Assembly: GCA_963169045.1 (NCBI GenBank) | Contig: CAUJDF010000044.1 | Span: forward strand, 731,694-795,693 | Source of the DNA: Myxococcota bacterium | GTDB taxonomy: Bacteria; Myxococcota_A; Bradymonadia; UBA7976; UBA1532 | Length of the DNA stretch: 64,000 nucleotides | Direction: 5' to 3' | The notes under the pieces: model-generated | What the model saw: the letters and a program-made list of their open reading frames with translations, nothing else | The model's database searches: none | Told to the model about the DNA's origin: nothing | Program-made: the position numbers and the translations under genes | Shown here: in pieces, positions 52,477 through 60,512 of the stretch | How positions within the stretch are numbered: position 1 is the first letter of the stretch | How the letters are laid out: every line of letters starts with the position of its first letter

Positions 52477-53799
52477 TCAGTCGGCCAGCGCGCGCACCGC
52501 CGCCTGGAAGACCTCGCCGCGGTGGTGGTAGCTGCGGTAGAGGTCAAAGGACGACGCCCCCGGCGACAGCACGACGACGTCGCCGGGACGCGCGATCGAC
52601 GCCGCCAGGCCGACGGCGGCCTGCATGTCGGCCGCGTGGCTCGTGGGCACGCGCCCGCCGAGCTCGCGCGCCGTGCGCTCGGCGGTGCCGCCGACGAGCA
52701 CCACGTGGCGTGCCCGCCGCACGAGCTCGTCGATGAACATGCCCTGGTCGAGGCCCTTGTCGTAGCCGCCGGCGATCACCACGAGCGGCGCCTCGAGCGA
52801 ACGCAGCCCGACGGATGCGGCGTGTGGGTTCGTCGCCTTGGAGTCGTCGAGGTACGCCACCCCGCGCTTCTCGGCGACGCGCTCGAGCCGATGCGGTAGC
52901 GGCCGGAACGCGCGCAACCCCTCGGTCATCGCCTCGAGCGAGAGCCCCAGCGCCGCACCCGACGCCAGCGCCGCCAGCGCATTCGCCACGTTGTGCGGCC
53001 CCTTCACCGGCAGCAGGTCGACGGGCATGACCCGCGCCCCGTCGCGCGTCAGCCAGCCGTCGGCGAAGCCCCACCCCCGCTCCAGCGGCCGTGGCGAGAA
53101 GAGCACACGCTCGACGCCCGGCGGCGTCGCCATGGCCATCACCACCGCGTCGTCCGCCCGCAGAACCGCCGTGTCGCCGGGCCGCTGGTCGGCGAAGACC
53201 CGCGCCTTCGCGGCCACGTATGCCGCGCGGTCGTGCGCGAAGTAGTCGGCGTGGTCCTCGGCGATGTTCGTCATCACCGCGACCCGCGGACGAAAGTGCC
53301 CGCACGTCCAGAGCTGGAACGCGCTGACCTCGGCGACGACGACGCCGTCGCCGTCGACGTCCCGCGCGTGCGCCGAGAGCGGCTCGCCGATGTTGCCGGC
53401 GACGACCACCGGCCGGCCCGCCGCCGCGACGACCGCCCCGATCATCGCCGTCGTCGTGCTCTTGCCGTCGGTGCCCGTGATCGCCACCACCGGCGCCGTC
53501 GCCACGGACGCCGCCAGCTCAATCTCGCTCACGAGGCGCACGCCGTCGGCGATCGCCGCCGCCAGCGCCGGCGCGCCGGGCGGGATGCCCGGGCTGGGGA
53601 CGAGCACACGCGCCCCGTCCAGCGCGTTGCCGCCGCCGCGCACCGTCACGCGGGCGTCGAGCCCGGCCAGATCCAGCCCCGCCGCCGGCCTCGAGTCGCT
53701 CAGCAGCACGTCGGCGCCGAGCTCCGCCAGCAGGTTCGCCGCCGCGACGCCGCTCTTCGCCGCGCCCCAGACCGCCACCTGCACGCCGCGCCAGTCCAT
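52477..53799 (-). CDS. murD: UDP-N-acetylmuramoylalanine--D-glutamate ligase
   Basis: Adds D-Glu to UDP-MurNAc-L-Ala in the cytoplasm for peptidoglycan. 440 residues: GAAKSGVAAANLLAELGADV at the N-terminal nucleotide fold, P-loop ITGTDGKSTTTAMIG, NIAEDHADYFAHD, LPHRLERVAEKRGVAYLDDSKATNPHA, and LSPGASSFDLYRSYHHRGEVF. All key residues look normal. The ATG at 53799 overlaps the murC stop (ATGA). Only murC accompanies it; murE, murF, mraY, murG and fts genes of the usual cluster are absent here. Confidence 0.93.
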   Translation of the reverse strand: MDWRGVQVAVWGAAKSGVAAANLLAELGADVLLSDSRPAAGLDLAGLDARVTVRGGGNALDGARVLVPSPGIPPGAPALAAAIADGVRLVSEIELAASVATAPVVAITGTDGKSTTTAMIGAVVAAAGRPVVVAGNIGEPLSAHARDVDGDGVVVAEVSAFQLWTCGHFRPRVAVMTNIAEDHADYFAHDRAAYVAAKARVFADQRPGDTAVLRADDAVVMAMATPPGVERVLFSPRPLERGWGFADGWLTRDGARVMPVDLLPVKGPHNVANALAALASGAALGLSLEAMTEGLRAFRPLPHRLERVAEKRGVAYLDDSKATNPHAASVGLRSLEAPLVVIAGGYDKGLDQGMFIDELVRRARHVVLVGGTAERTARELGGRVPTSHAADMQAAVGLAASIARPGDVVVLSPGASSFDLYRSYHHRGEVFQAAVRALAD

Positions 53800-55172
53800 C
53801 AGTCGCCCTCGCGGCGCGCGGCCCAGGCGTCCGCCATGCGGAAGAAGTCGTCGCCCCCGAAGAAGATGATCATGTCGCCGCGCTGCACGTGCGTGTCGAG
53901 GAACGGCACCACGTCCGTGTTCTCCGGCACGTGATGCACGCGGTTTCCGGCTCCGCGCAGCAGCTCGACGAACCACGGCGTGTCGATGCCGTCGATGGGA
54001 CGCTCCTCGGCGGCATACATGGTGGTGATCACCACGTCGTCCGCCTCGCGGAACACCTCTGCGTACTCCTCGCCGTGGTAGCGCATCAGCGTGAACCGGT
54101 ACGGCTTGAACACGCACCAGAGACGGCCGTGCTCCATCTTGCGAGCGCTCTCGAGGACCTTCCGCATGCCGGTGGGGTGCGAGATGTAGTCCTTCACGAT
54201 CGTCAGGCCCCCCGCGCGACGCACCGCGAAGCGGTTCTCGAGGCCGGCGTAGGTGGAGAGCGCGTCGCGGACCGTCTCGAACGGCAGGCCGAGCGCCCCC
54301 ATCGCGACCGCGATCGCCCCCGCCGCGTTCTCGGCGTTGTAGGCGCCGGGAATCGGCAGCGACATCTCACCCAGCCGCTCCGCCCCCCGCCAGACCTCGA
54401 ACCGGACACGGCCGCCCAGGTCCGTCACGGCGCGCGTCGTGAAGTCGAGCGGTTCGTCCGACCGCCCATAGCGCAGGCACGGACGCCCCGCCGCCTCGGC
54501 CATTCGCCGCGCGCCGGCGTCGCACCAGTTCACCGCCAGCGACCGCAGGCGGTCGTTGTCGGCGACGAACCGCGCCATCGTGCCGACGATGTCGTCGAGG
54601 CCCGAGTAGAAGTTCAGGTGGTCGACCTCGAGGTTGTTCACCACCACGTGGTGCGGCTTCAGCTTGAGGTGACTCCGGTCGCTCTCGTCGACCTCGGCAA
54701 CGGCATAAGCCCCCGTCCCCAAATGAGAATTCGTTCCGTAGCCGTTCAGCACGCCGCCGATGACGAACGTGGGATCGAGGCCGGCCCGGGTCAGGATGTG
54801 CGTGAGCATCGCCGACACCGTCCCCTTCCCGTGGGTGCCGGTGATGCCGATGCTCTCCGCCCCCTCGAGGCACAGGCCGAGCATGTCGGCGCGGTGCGCC
54901 TCGGGGACGCCGGCGGCGCGCGCCGCCTCGCGCTCGACGTTGTCGGGGGGGACGGCGGTGGAGTGCACGACCACGTCGGCGCCGCGGATGTTCTCGGGAC
55001 GGTGGCCGATGGTCACCGGGATGCCGAGCGCGCGCAGGCCCTCGGTGAGCACGCTCTCGCGCACGTCGGAGCCCTGCACCTTCACCCCCTGCGCGTGCAG
55101 GACGCGGGCGACGGCGCTGACGCCGACGCCACCGATGCCGACGAAGTGGAACGTTTGCGCCCGGGACCACAT
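53799..55172 (-). CDS. murC: UDP-N-acetylmuramate--L-alanine ligase, atypical
   Basis: Expected to add L-Ala to UDP-MurNAc. 457 residues: FHFVGIGGVGVSAVARVLHAQG, VVHSTAVPPDNVEREAARAAGVPEAHRADML, NNLEVDHLNFYSGLDDI, GAYNAENAAGAIAVA, PYRFTLMRYHGEEYAEVFREADDV. Two motifs depart from the family: the P-loop reads GTHGKGTVSA (about residues 110-120), with Gly where GTHGKT has Thr, and the C-terminal DDYxHHPTE motif is KDYISHPTGM. It may be a divergent MurC or a related Mur-ligase (Mpl-like). ATG 55172 is used; it is divergent from a lipoprotein gene across 20 bp and coupled to murD. Confidence 0.78.
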   Translation of the reverse strand: MWSRAQTFHFVGIGGVGVSAVARVLHAQGVKVQGSDVRESVLTEGLRALGIPVTIGHRPENIRGADVVVHSTAVPPDNVEREAARAAGVPEAHRADMLGLCLEGAESIGITGTHGKGTVSAMLTHILTRAGLDPTFVIGGVLNGYGTNSHLGTGAYAVAEVDESDRSHLKLKPHHVVVNNLEVDHLNFYSGLDDIVGTMARFVADNDRLRSLAVNWCDAGARRMAEAAGRPCLRYGRSDEPLDFTTRAVTDLGGRVRFEVWRGAERLGEMSLPIPGAYNAENAAGAIAVAMGALGLPFETVRDALSTYAGLENRFAVRRAGGLTIVKDYISHPTGMRKVLESARKMEHGRLWCVFKPYRFTLMRYHGEEYAEVFREADDVVITTMYAAEERPIDGIDTPWFVELLRGAGNRVHHVPENTDVVPFLDTHVQRGDMIIFFGGDDFFRMADAWAARREGD

Positions 55173-55183
55173 CCTGCTAGTCC
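55155..55183 (+). promoter_or_regulatory. Candidate leaderless-type promoter of the lipoprotein gene
   Basis: TTGCGC (55155-55160), 17-nt spacer, TAGTCC (55178-55183), then 9 nt to the ATG at 55193, without a Shine-Dalgarno sequence. It lies partly inside murC coding sequence. Confidence 0.4.
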
Positions 55184-55192
55184 TCCCTCCAC

Positions 55193-55825
55193 ATGCGCGA
55201 AAAGGCGGCGAGAATAGGCCCGCGGGGGTGGCTTTGCAACGCCACGCTCGCCGCGTGCGTGGGGCTGGCCGGGTGCGGCGACGATCCGCCGGCGGCCGGG
55301 AAGGACGCCCCCGACGCGTCGGCGCCGAGCCCCGCGAGCGCGGCCCCCGCCTCGGCCGTCGCCGGGGCGCCACCGCCCCCGGTTCCGGTCGAGCCCCTGC
55401 CGCTGTTGACGAAGCTGCCCGATCCGCCGCCGGTCGCCGCCGTCGCGCCCGGCGCGTCGGCCGCCGAGCTCCGCCGCCGCCGCCCCGCCCTGCGCCCGTC
55501 GGTCTACACCGACCGCATCCTGCAGGAGCGCCTCGCGCCCGGCGACGCCTTCGAGCGCGTCGCCTACGAGCTCGGTCCCGACGACCGCGTGATCGCCATC
55601 CTGCTCACCTTCGCCCCGCCCTACCGCCACCCGGAGCGCTGGCAGGCCGTCCTGAAGGCGGCGGAGGCGCGCCTCGGCGCGGGCATCGGCTTCGACGAGG
55701 CGCCGTACGAGGGCATCCGCTGGTCCGTCCCGGGCTGGCGCGTCGATCTGCGCCGCGACGGACCCGTCGGCGAGACGCAGCTCCTCTTCCATCTGCGCGG
55801 CGCCCGCGACCTCGGCCTACCCTGA
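55193..55825 (+). CDS. Hypothetical lipoprotein
   Basis: 210 residues. Basic N-terminus and hydrophobic stretch ending in VGLAGC, then an Ala/Pro-rich spacer (about 35-100) and a small folded domain (LRPSVYTDRILQERLAPGDAFERVAYELGPDDRVIAILLTF, then WRVDLRRDGPVGETQLLFHLRG). No family recognised. The gene starts only 20 bp from divergent murC and shares its 5' region with the murC promoter, so the two may be inversely regulated. Confidence 0.68.
   Translation: MREKAARIGPRGWLCNATLAACVGLAGCGDDPPAAGKDAPDASAPSPASAAPASAVAGAPPPPVPVEPLPLLTKLPDPPPVAAVAPGASAAELRRRRPALRPSVYTDRILQERLAPGDAFERVAYELGPDDRVIAILLTFAPPYRHPERWQAVLKAAEARLGAGIGFDEAPYEGIRWSVPGWRVDLRRDGPVGETQLLFHLRGARDLGLP
55211..55239 (-). promoter_or_regulatory. 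Candidate promoter of murC-murD
   Basis: TTGCAA (55239-55234), 17-nt spacer, TATTCT (55216-55211) on the minus strand, inside the N-terminal coding region of the divergent lipoprotein. GGAGG lies upstream of the murC ATG. Confidence 0.45.
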
Positions 55826-55874
55826 CCCACCCGGTGCTGCTAGAGTCCGCGCCGACGACCACCCCGGAGGCGCC

Positions 55875-57173
55875 ATGCGATCCCACGTCCTGCTGACGGC
55901 CGCCCTGCTGCTGCCCGCGTGCAAGGAGTACGCGGACCAGTCCCTGACGCCCGCGCAGAAGCAGAAGGTCGAAGCGCACGTCCTGAGCACCGCGCCGAAG
56001 CCCCAGCACGAGATCGGCGCGATCATCGAGGACCAGGTGAAGCTCATCGGCTACGACATCGACAAGACCGAGGTCGCGCCCGGCGAGACGATCACCGTCA
56101 CCTACTACATCGAGGCGCTCAAGGAGCCGCTCGACGACAACATGCTCTTCGTCCACTTCCAGGGCCGGAAGGACGACCGCCAGGCCTGGATGAACCTCGA
56201 CCACCACCCGGTCGAGGGCCTGATGCCGCTGCGCCAGCTGAAGAAGGGCCAGGTCGTCAAGGACGTCCAGAAGATCACCGTCAAGCCCGACTTCCCCGGC
56301 GGCGAGGCGAAGATCTACTGGGGTCTGTGGAAGGGCAACTACCGCCTGAAGATCACGAACGCCGACAAGGTCCCGCACGACGACGCCGGCCGCGTCGTCG
56401 TCGCCACCGTCAAGGTCAAGGGCGATCCGAACCCGAAGCCCGGCGCCGGCCTGCCCGCGGCCGCCGCCGCCCGCCTGCGCGATGGCGAGACCGTCACCGT
56501 CGACGGCAAGCTCGACGAGCCGGTCTGGGCGCGCGCCACCTACACCGACTGGTGGACGCCCCCGAACGGCAAGGGCGGCGACGCCCCGCGCACCCGCGCG
56601 CGATTCGCGTGGAACGACGGCTTCGTCTACGTCGGCGTCGAGAGCGAGGACACCGACGTCTGGAGCGAGTTCACCGACCGCGACAGCAACACGTGGGAGC
56701 AGGAGGTCATCGAGGTCTTCATCGATGCCGACGGCGACCGCAAAGACTACCTCGAGCTCCAGGTGACCCCGGCGAACGTCGTGTTCGACGCGAAGTTCAC
56801 GAGTCACCGCAGCGATCTCGCCGCCGCCCGCGCCTGGAACATGGCCGGCCTGCAGACCGCCGCCGCCGTCGACGGCACGTTGAACCAGCGCGACGACCAG
56901 GACCGCGGCTACGTGGTCGAGATCGGCATCCCCGTCGCCGAGGTGCCAGGCGCCGGCCACCCGCCGAAGAACGGCGACTCGTGGCGCGTGAACCTGTTCC
57001 GCTGGGACTGGCCCAAGGACGACAAGCAGAAGGCCGCCGCCTTCTCGCCGCCGGTCGTCGGCGACTTCCACGCCCTCGACCGCTTCGGCCACCTGCGCTT
57101 CGTCAGCGAGACGCCGGCCCCCACGACGCCCGGCTCCATCGCTTCCGAGGCCCCGAAGGGTGAGACCAGGTAG
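55875..57173 (+). CDS. Lipoprotein with a CBM9-like sugar-binding domain
   Basis: 432 residues. A lipobox (LLTAALLLPAC) leads to an N-terminal region with a beta-sandwich (EVAPGETITVTYYIEALKEPLDDNMLFVHFQG). A C-terminal domain (about 205-420) of the CBM9 / DUF-type fold shows VTVDGKLDEPVWARATYTDWWTP, RFAWNDGFVYVGVESEDTDV, EVIEVFIDADGD and YVVEIGIPVAE. CBM9-like domains bind carbohydrate ends and, in myxobacteria, often occur in surface lipoproteins. GGAGG precedes the ATG. Confidence 0.75.
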   Translation: MRSHVLLTAALLLPACKEYADQSLTPAQKQKVEAHVLSTAPKPQHEIGAIIEDQVKLIGYDIDKTEVAPGETITVTYYIEALKEPLDDNMLFVHFQGRKDDRQAWMNLDHHPVEGLMPLRQLKKGQVVKDVQKITVKPDFPGGEAKIYWGLWKGNYRLKITNADKVPHDDAGRVVVATVKVKGDPNPKPGAGLPAAAAARLRDGETVTVDGKLDEPVWARATYTDWWTPPNGKGGDAPRTRARFAWNDGFVYVGVESEDTDVWSEFTDRDSNTWEQEVIEVFIDADGDRKDYLELQVTPANVVFDAKFTSHRSDLAAARAWNMAGLQTAAAVDGTLNQRDDQDRGYVVEIGIPVAEVPGAGHPPKNGDSWRVNLFRWDWPKDDKQKAAAFSPPVVGDFHALDRFGHLRFVSETPAPTTPGSIASEAPKGETR

Positions 57174-57182
57174 GCGCCCGTG

Positions 57183-57217
57183 TGGGAACTTGACACCTGT
57201 TCCCATACACCTACGAT
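57183..57217 (+). promoter_or_regulatory. Promoter with operator-like inverted repeat upstream of the RHH gene
   Basis: TTGACA (57190-57195), 16-nt spacer, TACGAT (57212-57217). TGGGAAC (57183-57189) and GTTCCCA (57199-57205) form a perfect inverted repeat straddling the -35 box, a good candidate for autoregulation by the ribbon-helix-helix product. Confidence 0.6.
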
Positions 57218-57252
57218 GAAGGGCGCACGCATTCCCCCGAGGAGCCATTCAG

Positions 57253-57456
57253 ATGGCGGGTTCCGACAAGCGCAAGCAGAGCCTCTACTTCCCAGAGGAC
57301 ATGCTGAAGGAGATCCAGGCCGAGGCCGCCCGGCAGGATCGCTCCCTCTCGTGGATCGTCCAGAAGGCGTGGAAGATCGCCCGCAAGGAGATCCGCAAGT
57401 ACCCGTCGATCAACGACGCGGAGCCCGGCGAGCGCCCCGACGACGACATCGATTGA
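57253..57456 (+). CDS. Small ribbon-helix-helix protein, TIGR04563-like
   Basis: 67 residues: MAGSDKRKQSLYFPEDMLKEIQAEAARQDRSLSWIVQKAWKIARKEIRK..., then an acidic tail. The KQSLYFPEDML strand-helix pattern and SLSWIVQKAWK helix fit a ribbon-helix-helix fold and match, from memory, the small TIGR04563 family of myxobacteria. GGAG lies upstream of the ATG. It sits just before a histidine kinase gene (10 nt). Confidence 0.8.
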   Translation: MAGSDKRKQSLYFPEDMLKEIQAEAARQDRSLSWIVQKAWKIARKEIRKYPSINDAEPGERPDDDID

Positions 57457-57466
57457 TGGTCGCCGG

Positions 57467-58252
57467 GTGGCCTATCAACCCCCACAGAACCTGCCGCCAC
57501 CCGTCGAGGCGGTGGCCGATCTCCCGGCGGCCTACGACGCGCTCCGTGAGCGCGTGCGCGAGACCGAGGAGGAGATCGCCCGCCTCTCGTCGGTCCTGTC
57601 CCACGACCTCCGCGCGCAGCTGCGATCGATCGACGCGTTCCGCGAGTTCGTCCTCGAAGACGCCGCGGCGTGCCTCGACGCCGAGAGCCGCGAGAACCTC
57701 GAGCGCATCGGCGCGACGGTGCAGGGCGTCGACCACCTCGTCGAACGCGTCGTGCTCCTGCAGCGCCTGCCCCGGCAGCCCCTTCAGCTCCACCTCGGAC
57801 CGCTGTCGGCGGTGCTCGACCCGACGCTCCGCCGCATGCGCGACACCTTCCGTGCGCTCGCCGTCGACGTCGCCTTCGAGGACGTCGCGCCCGACGAGGT
57901 GGTGCTCGCCGACGCGCCGCGCGCCAGCGAAGCCCTCTACCAGCTCCTCGAGAACGGCGCCGTCTTTCGGCGCGCCGACGACGTGTCACCGATCCGGCTC
58001 GACGTCCGGCGTGGCGAGCCCGACGGCGTCGTCCTGCGGGTGACCGATCGCGGCATCGGCATGGAGTCCAGCGATTTCGCTGCGATTTTCGAGCCGGGGC
58101 GCCGCCTCAACGGGCCGCGCGCCTACCCGGGCGCCGGCCTCGGCCTCTATCTCGCGCGGCGGCTGCTTCAGGGCTGGGCGCAGGGGCCGGCCGTCGTCGC
58201 CAGCGCCCCCGGCCTGGGCAGCATCTTCGAGATGGCGGTCCCGTCGGCCTGA
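57467..58252 (+). CDS. Sensor histidine kinase without a recognisable input domain
   Basis: 261 residues. A coiled N-terminus leads to a HisKA-type dimerisation helix with the phosphoaccepting His in SSVLSHDLRAQLRSIDAF. A HATPase_c domain follows (QLLENGAVFRRADDV; VTDRGIGMESSDF; GAGLGLYLARRLLQG; GLGSIFEMAVP). No transmembrane segment or PAS/GAF input and no adjacent response regulator, so it is a cytoplasmic orphan kinase. GTG start at 57467. The next gene converges across a hairpin. Confidence 0.85.
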   Translation: MAYQPPQNLPPPVEAVADLPAAYDALRERVRETEEEIARLSSVLSHDLRAQLRSIDAFREFVLEDAAACLDAESRENLERIGATVQGVDHLVERVVLLQRLPRQPLQLHLGPLSAVLDPTLRRMRDTFRALAVDVAFEDVAPDEVVLADAPRASEALYQLLENGAVFRRADDVSPIRLDVRRGEPDGVVLRVTDRGIGMESSDFAAIFEPGRRLNGPRAYPGAGLGLYLARRLLQGWAQGPAVVASAPGLGSIFEMAVPSA

Positions 58253-58264
58253 TGGGTCGGTCCT

Positions 58265-58298
58265 GAAGATTCGCACGCGCCTTCGGCGCGCGAACTTC
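58265..58298. terminator. Hairpin between convergent genes
   Basis: Core stem CGCGCC/GGCGCG around TTC (58276-58290), extended with bulges by TTCG/CGAA and GAAG/CTTC. It stands between the kinase stop and the stop of the convergent lipoprotein gene, with no T-tract. Confidence 0.5.
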
Positions 58299-58310
58299 GG
58301 GGTCACCCCA

Positions 58311-59768
58311 CTAGTTCGTCTGCACCACGTGGAAGCTGACGTCGCGGTGGACGACCGCCGCGTCGGCGATCTCGTCGAAGATGAACTCGCAGTGGGCCTT
58401 GCCGTCGATGCCTTGCGGCGCCGACCCCTCGTTGCGGGAGCAGTCGAAGTCGATCTGGTCGCCGTTGATGTTCAGCAGCCAGATCGAGCGGCTGGACGAG
58501 TCGTTCGGCCGCTGCGCCGTGAACGCGAGCCGGGTAGCGTCGGCGGTCAGGTCGAAGTCGCCGATGTCGTGGTTGCTCCAGTGGCTCGCGCGCGGGTTGT
58601 TGGTGAGGTTGACCGGGTTCCGCAGGTCGCGCCCGAGGCGGAAGATGTCGTAGTCGTCGCGGTTGACGGGCGCCTGGGCGTCGCGCTTGGAGCAGTCGCC
58701 CTTCGCGAGGAAGTACATGAACTCGCCGTCGTCGCTGAAGCGCGGGTTGAACAGCACCTGGTTGAAGAACACCTCGCCGTCGGTGGCGTGTGGCAGCGGG
58801 CGCTGGCAGTCGCCCATGGGGTTGCTCTTCAGCTCGTAGAGGTCGAGCGTCTTCGGCTCCGGCGGATTGGGGCGCGCTTCGAGCGTGTGCATGCGCCAGA
58901 TGAGGTCGTTGCGCGTCGCGACGGCCAGGTACGTGGCGTCGGGCGACAGCGACACGGGCAGGCGGCCGTCGAACTGGGAGCCGGTGCCCTCCTGGCTGCC
59001 GAACGTGTAGAGCGACTGGTTGGCGCCGCTCTCGATGTTGAAGAAGTCGACGGTCATGCTGGACAGCGTGGTGCGCAGCAGGATGATCAGCGACCCGAAC
59101 GGGGTCACGCGGAAGCCGCCGTTGGCGTCGATCTGGCCGACGACCTGCTGGCAGTCCTCCTCGCCCTGGTTCGCCACCGGCTCGGGATCGCAGCCATCGG
59201 CCTTCGGGCCGGCGATCGGCTCGGCGAACACGTCGATCGTGCCGCCGATGCCCGCCGCCTGGCCGCGGCTGTAGACGACGTAGCGACCCGAGAAGTCGAA
59301 GGTGTTGACGACGTCGTTGACCTTCCGCTTCTTGTCGACCTCGACGAGCTTGCGGTTCACGTCGACGGGCGCGACCCACAGCGCGAAGCCGCCGCCCGCG
59401 TCGGACTCGAGCCAGCCCACCCACCTCTCGTCGCCGGTCAGCTTGCACGACTTGGTGCAGTCGACGACGTCGGCGGCGGCGCCTTCGGTCAGGTTGAACT
59501 GCTGGTTCTCCGTGAAGTCGTACAGGTACAGGTCGACGCGGCCTGCACCCACCTCAGGCGTGACCTCACGGATGTACGACAGACGCAGCCGCGTGCCGCC
59601 GCCGCCTCCCCCTGCCCCGCCGTCGTCGTTCGGACCCGCGTCACCCGCGCTGCCGTCGCCATCGAAGATGGCCGCGTCGCGGGTGCCACCCGTCTCATCC
59701 TTGTCGCCGCCGCAGCCGACCGTCAGCGCGAGCAGCGACACGGCGCCCGCAAGTGCCCGAACGTTCAT
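58311..59768 (-). CDS. TolB/WD40-like beta-propeller lipoprotein
   Basis: 485 residues. A lipobox (LLALTVGC) is followed by an Asp/Gly-rich linker. The mature protein has blade-like repeats with YVVYSRGQ, DLYLYDFTENQQFNLTEG, NPRFSDDGEFMYFLAKGDCSK and DFDLTADATRLAFTAQRPNDSSSRSIWLLNINGD, i.e. TolB/PD40-type propeller motifs, with several Cys. A binding or surface role is likely; partner unknown. GGAG lies upstream of the ATG at 59768. Confidence 0.75.
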   Translation of the reverse strand: MNVRALAGAVSLLALTVGCGGDKDETGGTRDAAIFDGDGSAGDAGPNDDGGAGGGGGGTRLRLSYIREVTPEVGAGRVDLYLYDFTENQQFNLTEGAAADVVDCTKSCKLTGDERWVGWLESDAGGGFALWVAPVDVNRKLVEVDKKRKVNDVVNTFDFSGRYVVYSRGQAAGIGGTIDVFAEPIAGPKADGCDPEPVANQGEEDCQQVVGQIDANGGFRVTPFGSLIILLRTTLSSMTVDFFNIESGANQSLYTFGSQEGTGSQFDGRLPVSLSPDATYLAVATRNDLIWRMHTLEARPNPPEPKTLDLYELKSNPMGDCQRPLPHATDGEVFFNQVLFNPRFSDDGEFMYFLAKGDCSKRDAQAPVNRDDYDIFRLGRDLRNPVNLTNNPRASHWSNHDIGDFDLTADATRLAFTAQRPNDSSSRSIWLLNINGDQIDFDCSRNEGSAPQGIDGKAHCEFIFDEIADAAVVHRDVSFHVVQTN

Positions 59769-59813
59769 GGGAAAGCGCTCCGAGTGAGTAGAGACGGGGG
59801 GATTCTAGGTGTC

Positions 59814-59825
59814 CGGGGCGCCCCG
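59814..59825. terminator. Small GC palindrome after the PilZ gene
   Basis: CGGGGCGCCCCG is a perfect 12-bp palindrome 2 nt beyond the PilZ stop (59828, minus strand), a possible weak terminator. No T-tract. Confidence 0.3.
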
Positions 59826-59827
59826 AA

Positions 59828-60208
59828 TCAACCCGCAGAGGCGCTCGCGAGGCCGGCGAGCGCCTCGCGGAGACGGGCGCGACGGCGGCGGTCGACGAAC
59901 GCCCGCAGGCGGGCGCGATCGCCCTCGGGCACGGCCTCGAACTGCACGGCGGCGGCGTCGTGCAGCACCTCCTCCACCTGCTCGATGACGCGGCCCGTCA
60001 CCCAGATGGGCGCCTCGCCTTCGAGGCGAAGCTCGAGCTGCACCGTCTCGCCCTCGAGCAGGACACCTCCCTCGAGGCGCCGCAGGTAGACGCCGCCCTC
60101 GCTGATGTTCGTGGCCCGGCACGGGATGGCGCGCGCCCCCGTGACGTCGTATATGAGCGTAGCGCACGCGACGCGCGGCCGGGCCCGGCGGTCCAGACTC
60201 GACGACAT
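59828..60208 (-). CDS. PilZ domain protein
   Basis: 126 residues. The cyclic-di-GMP-binding pattern is complete: RRARPRV (RxxxR) near the N-terminus, then NISEGGVYLRR (N-x-S-x-x-G). A Lys-free, Arg/Ala-rich helix ends the protein. ATG 60208 is chosen because AGGAGG lies 6 nt upstream; the GTG at 60214 abuts the AGGAGG. Its start codon overlaps the start codon of the divergent lipoprotein. Confidence 0.88.
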   Translation of the reverse strand: MSSSLDRRARPRVACATLIYDVTGARAIPCRATNISEGGVYLRRLEGGVLLEGETVQLELRLEGEAPIWVTGRVIEQVEEVLHDAAAVQFEAVPEGDRARLRAFVDRRRRARLREALAGLASASAG

Positions 60209-60512
60209 GATCACCCTCCTGCGACATACACCTACATCGGAGCATGCGCGAGGTCCGCGCCGGCGTCCAATTCTGGTCGTCGTCGGGCTGCTGGCGGCGC
60301 TGTGGGCGGGCTGCGGCGAGTGCGAGCGCGACTACGACTGCCCGGGCGGACAGGTGTGCAACACGGGCAGCGGCGCGTGCGAGGCGCTGGTGTGCGGGCG
60401 CGACGGCGACTGCGCGCCCGGCCAGCTCTGCCGGAGCAACCGCTGCCGCGCTGGCCGGGAGGGCGACGCCGGGCCGAGTCCCGACGCCCTGGTGCTCACG
60501 CCGGCGCGCTGA
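60207..60512 (+). CDS. Small Cys-rich lipoprotein
   Basis: 101 residues. An Arg-rich signal peptide with lipobox (LLAALWAGC), then two Cys repeats of the myxobacterial type: CERDYDCPGGQVCNTGSGAC and CGRDGDCAPGQLCRSNRC. The only in-frame ATG is 60207, overlapping the PilZ ATG in antisense; a downstream non-ATG start may be used instead. The last 17 nt overlap the convergent GAF gene. Confidence 0.6.
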   Translation: MITLLRHTPTSEHARGPRRRPILVVVGLLAALWAGCGECERDYDCPGGQVCNTGSGACEALVCGRDGDCAPGQLCRSNRCRAGREGDAGPSPDALVLTPAR

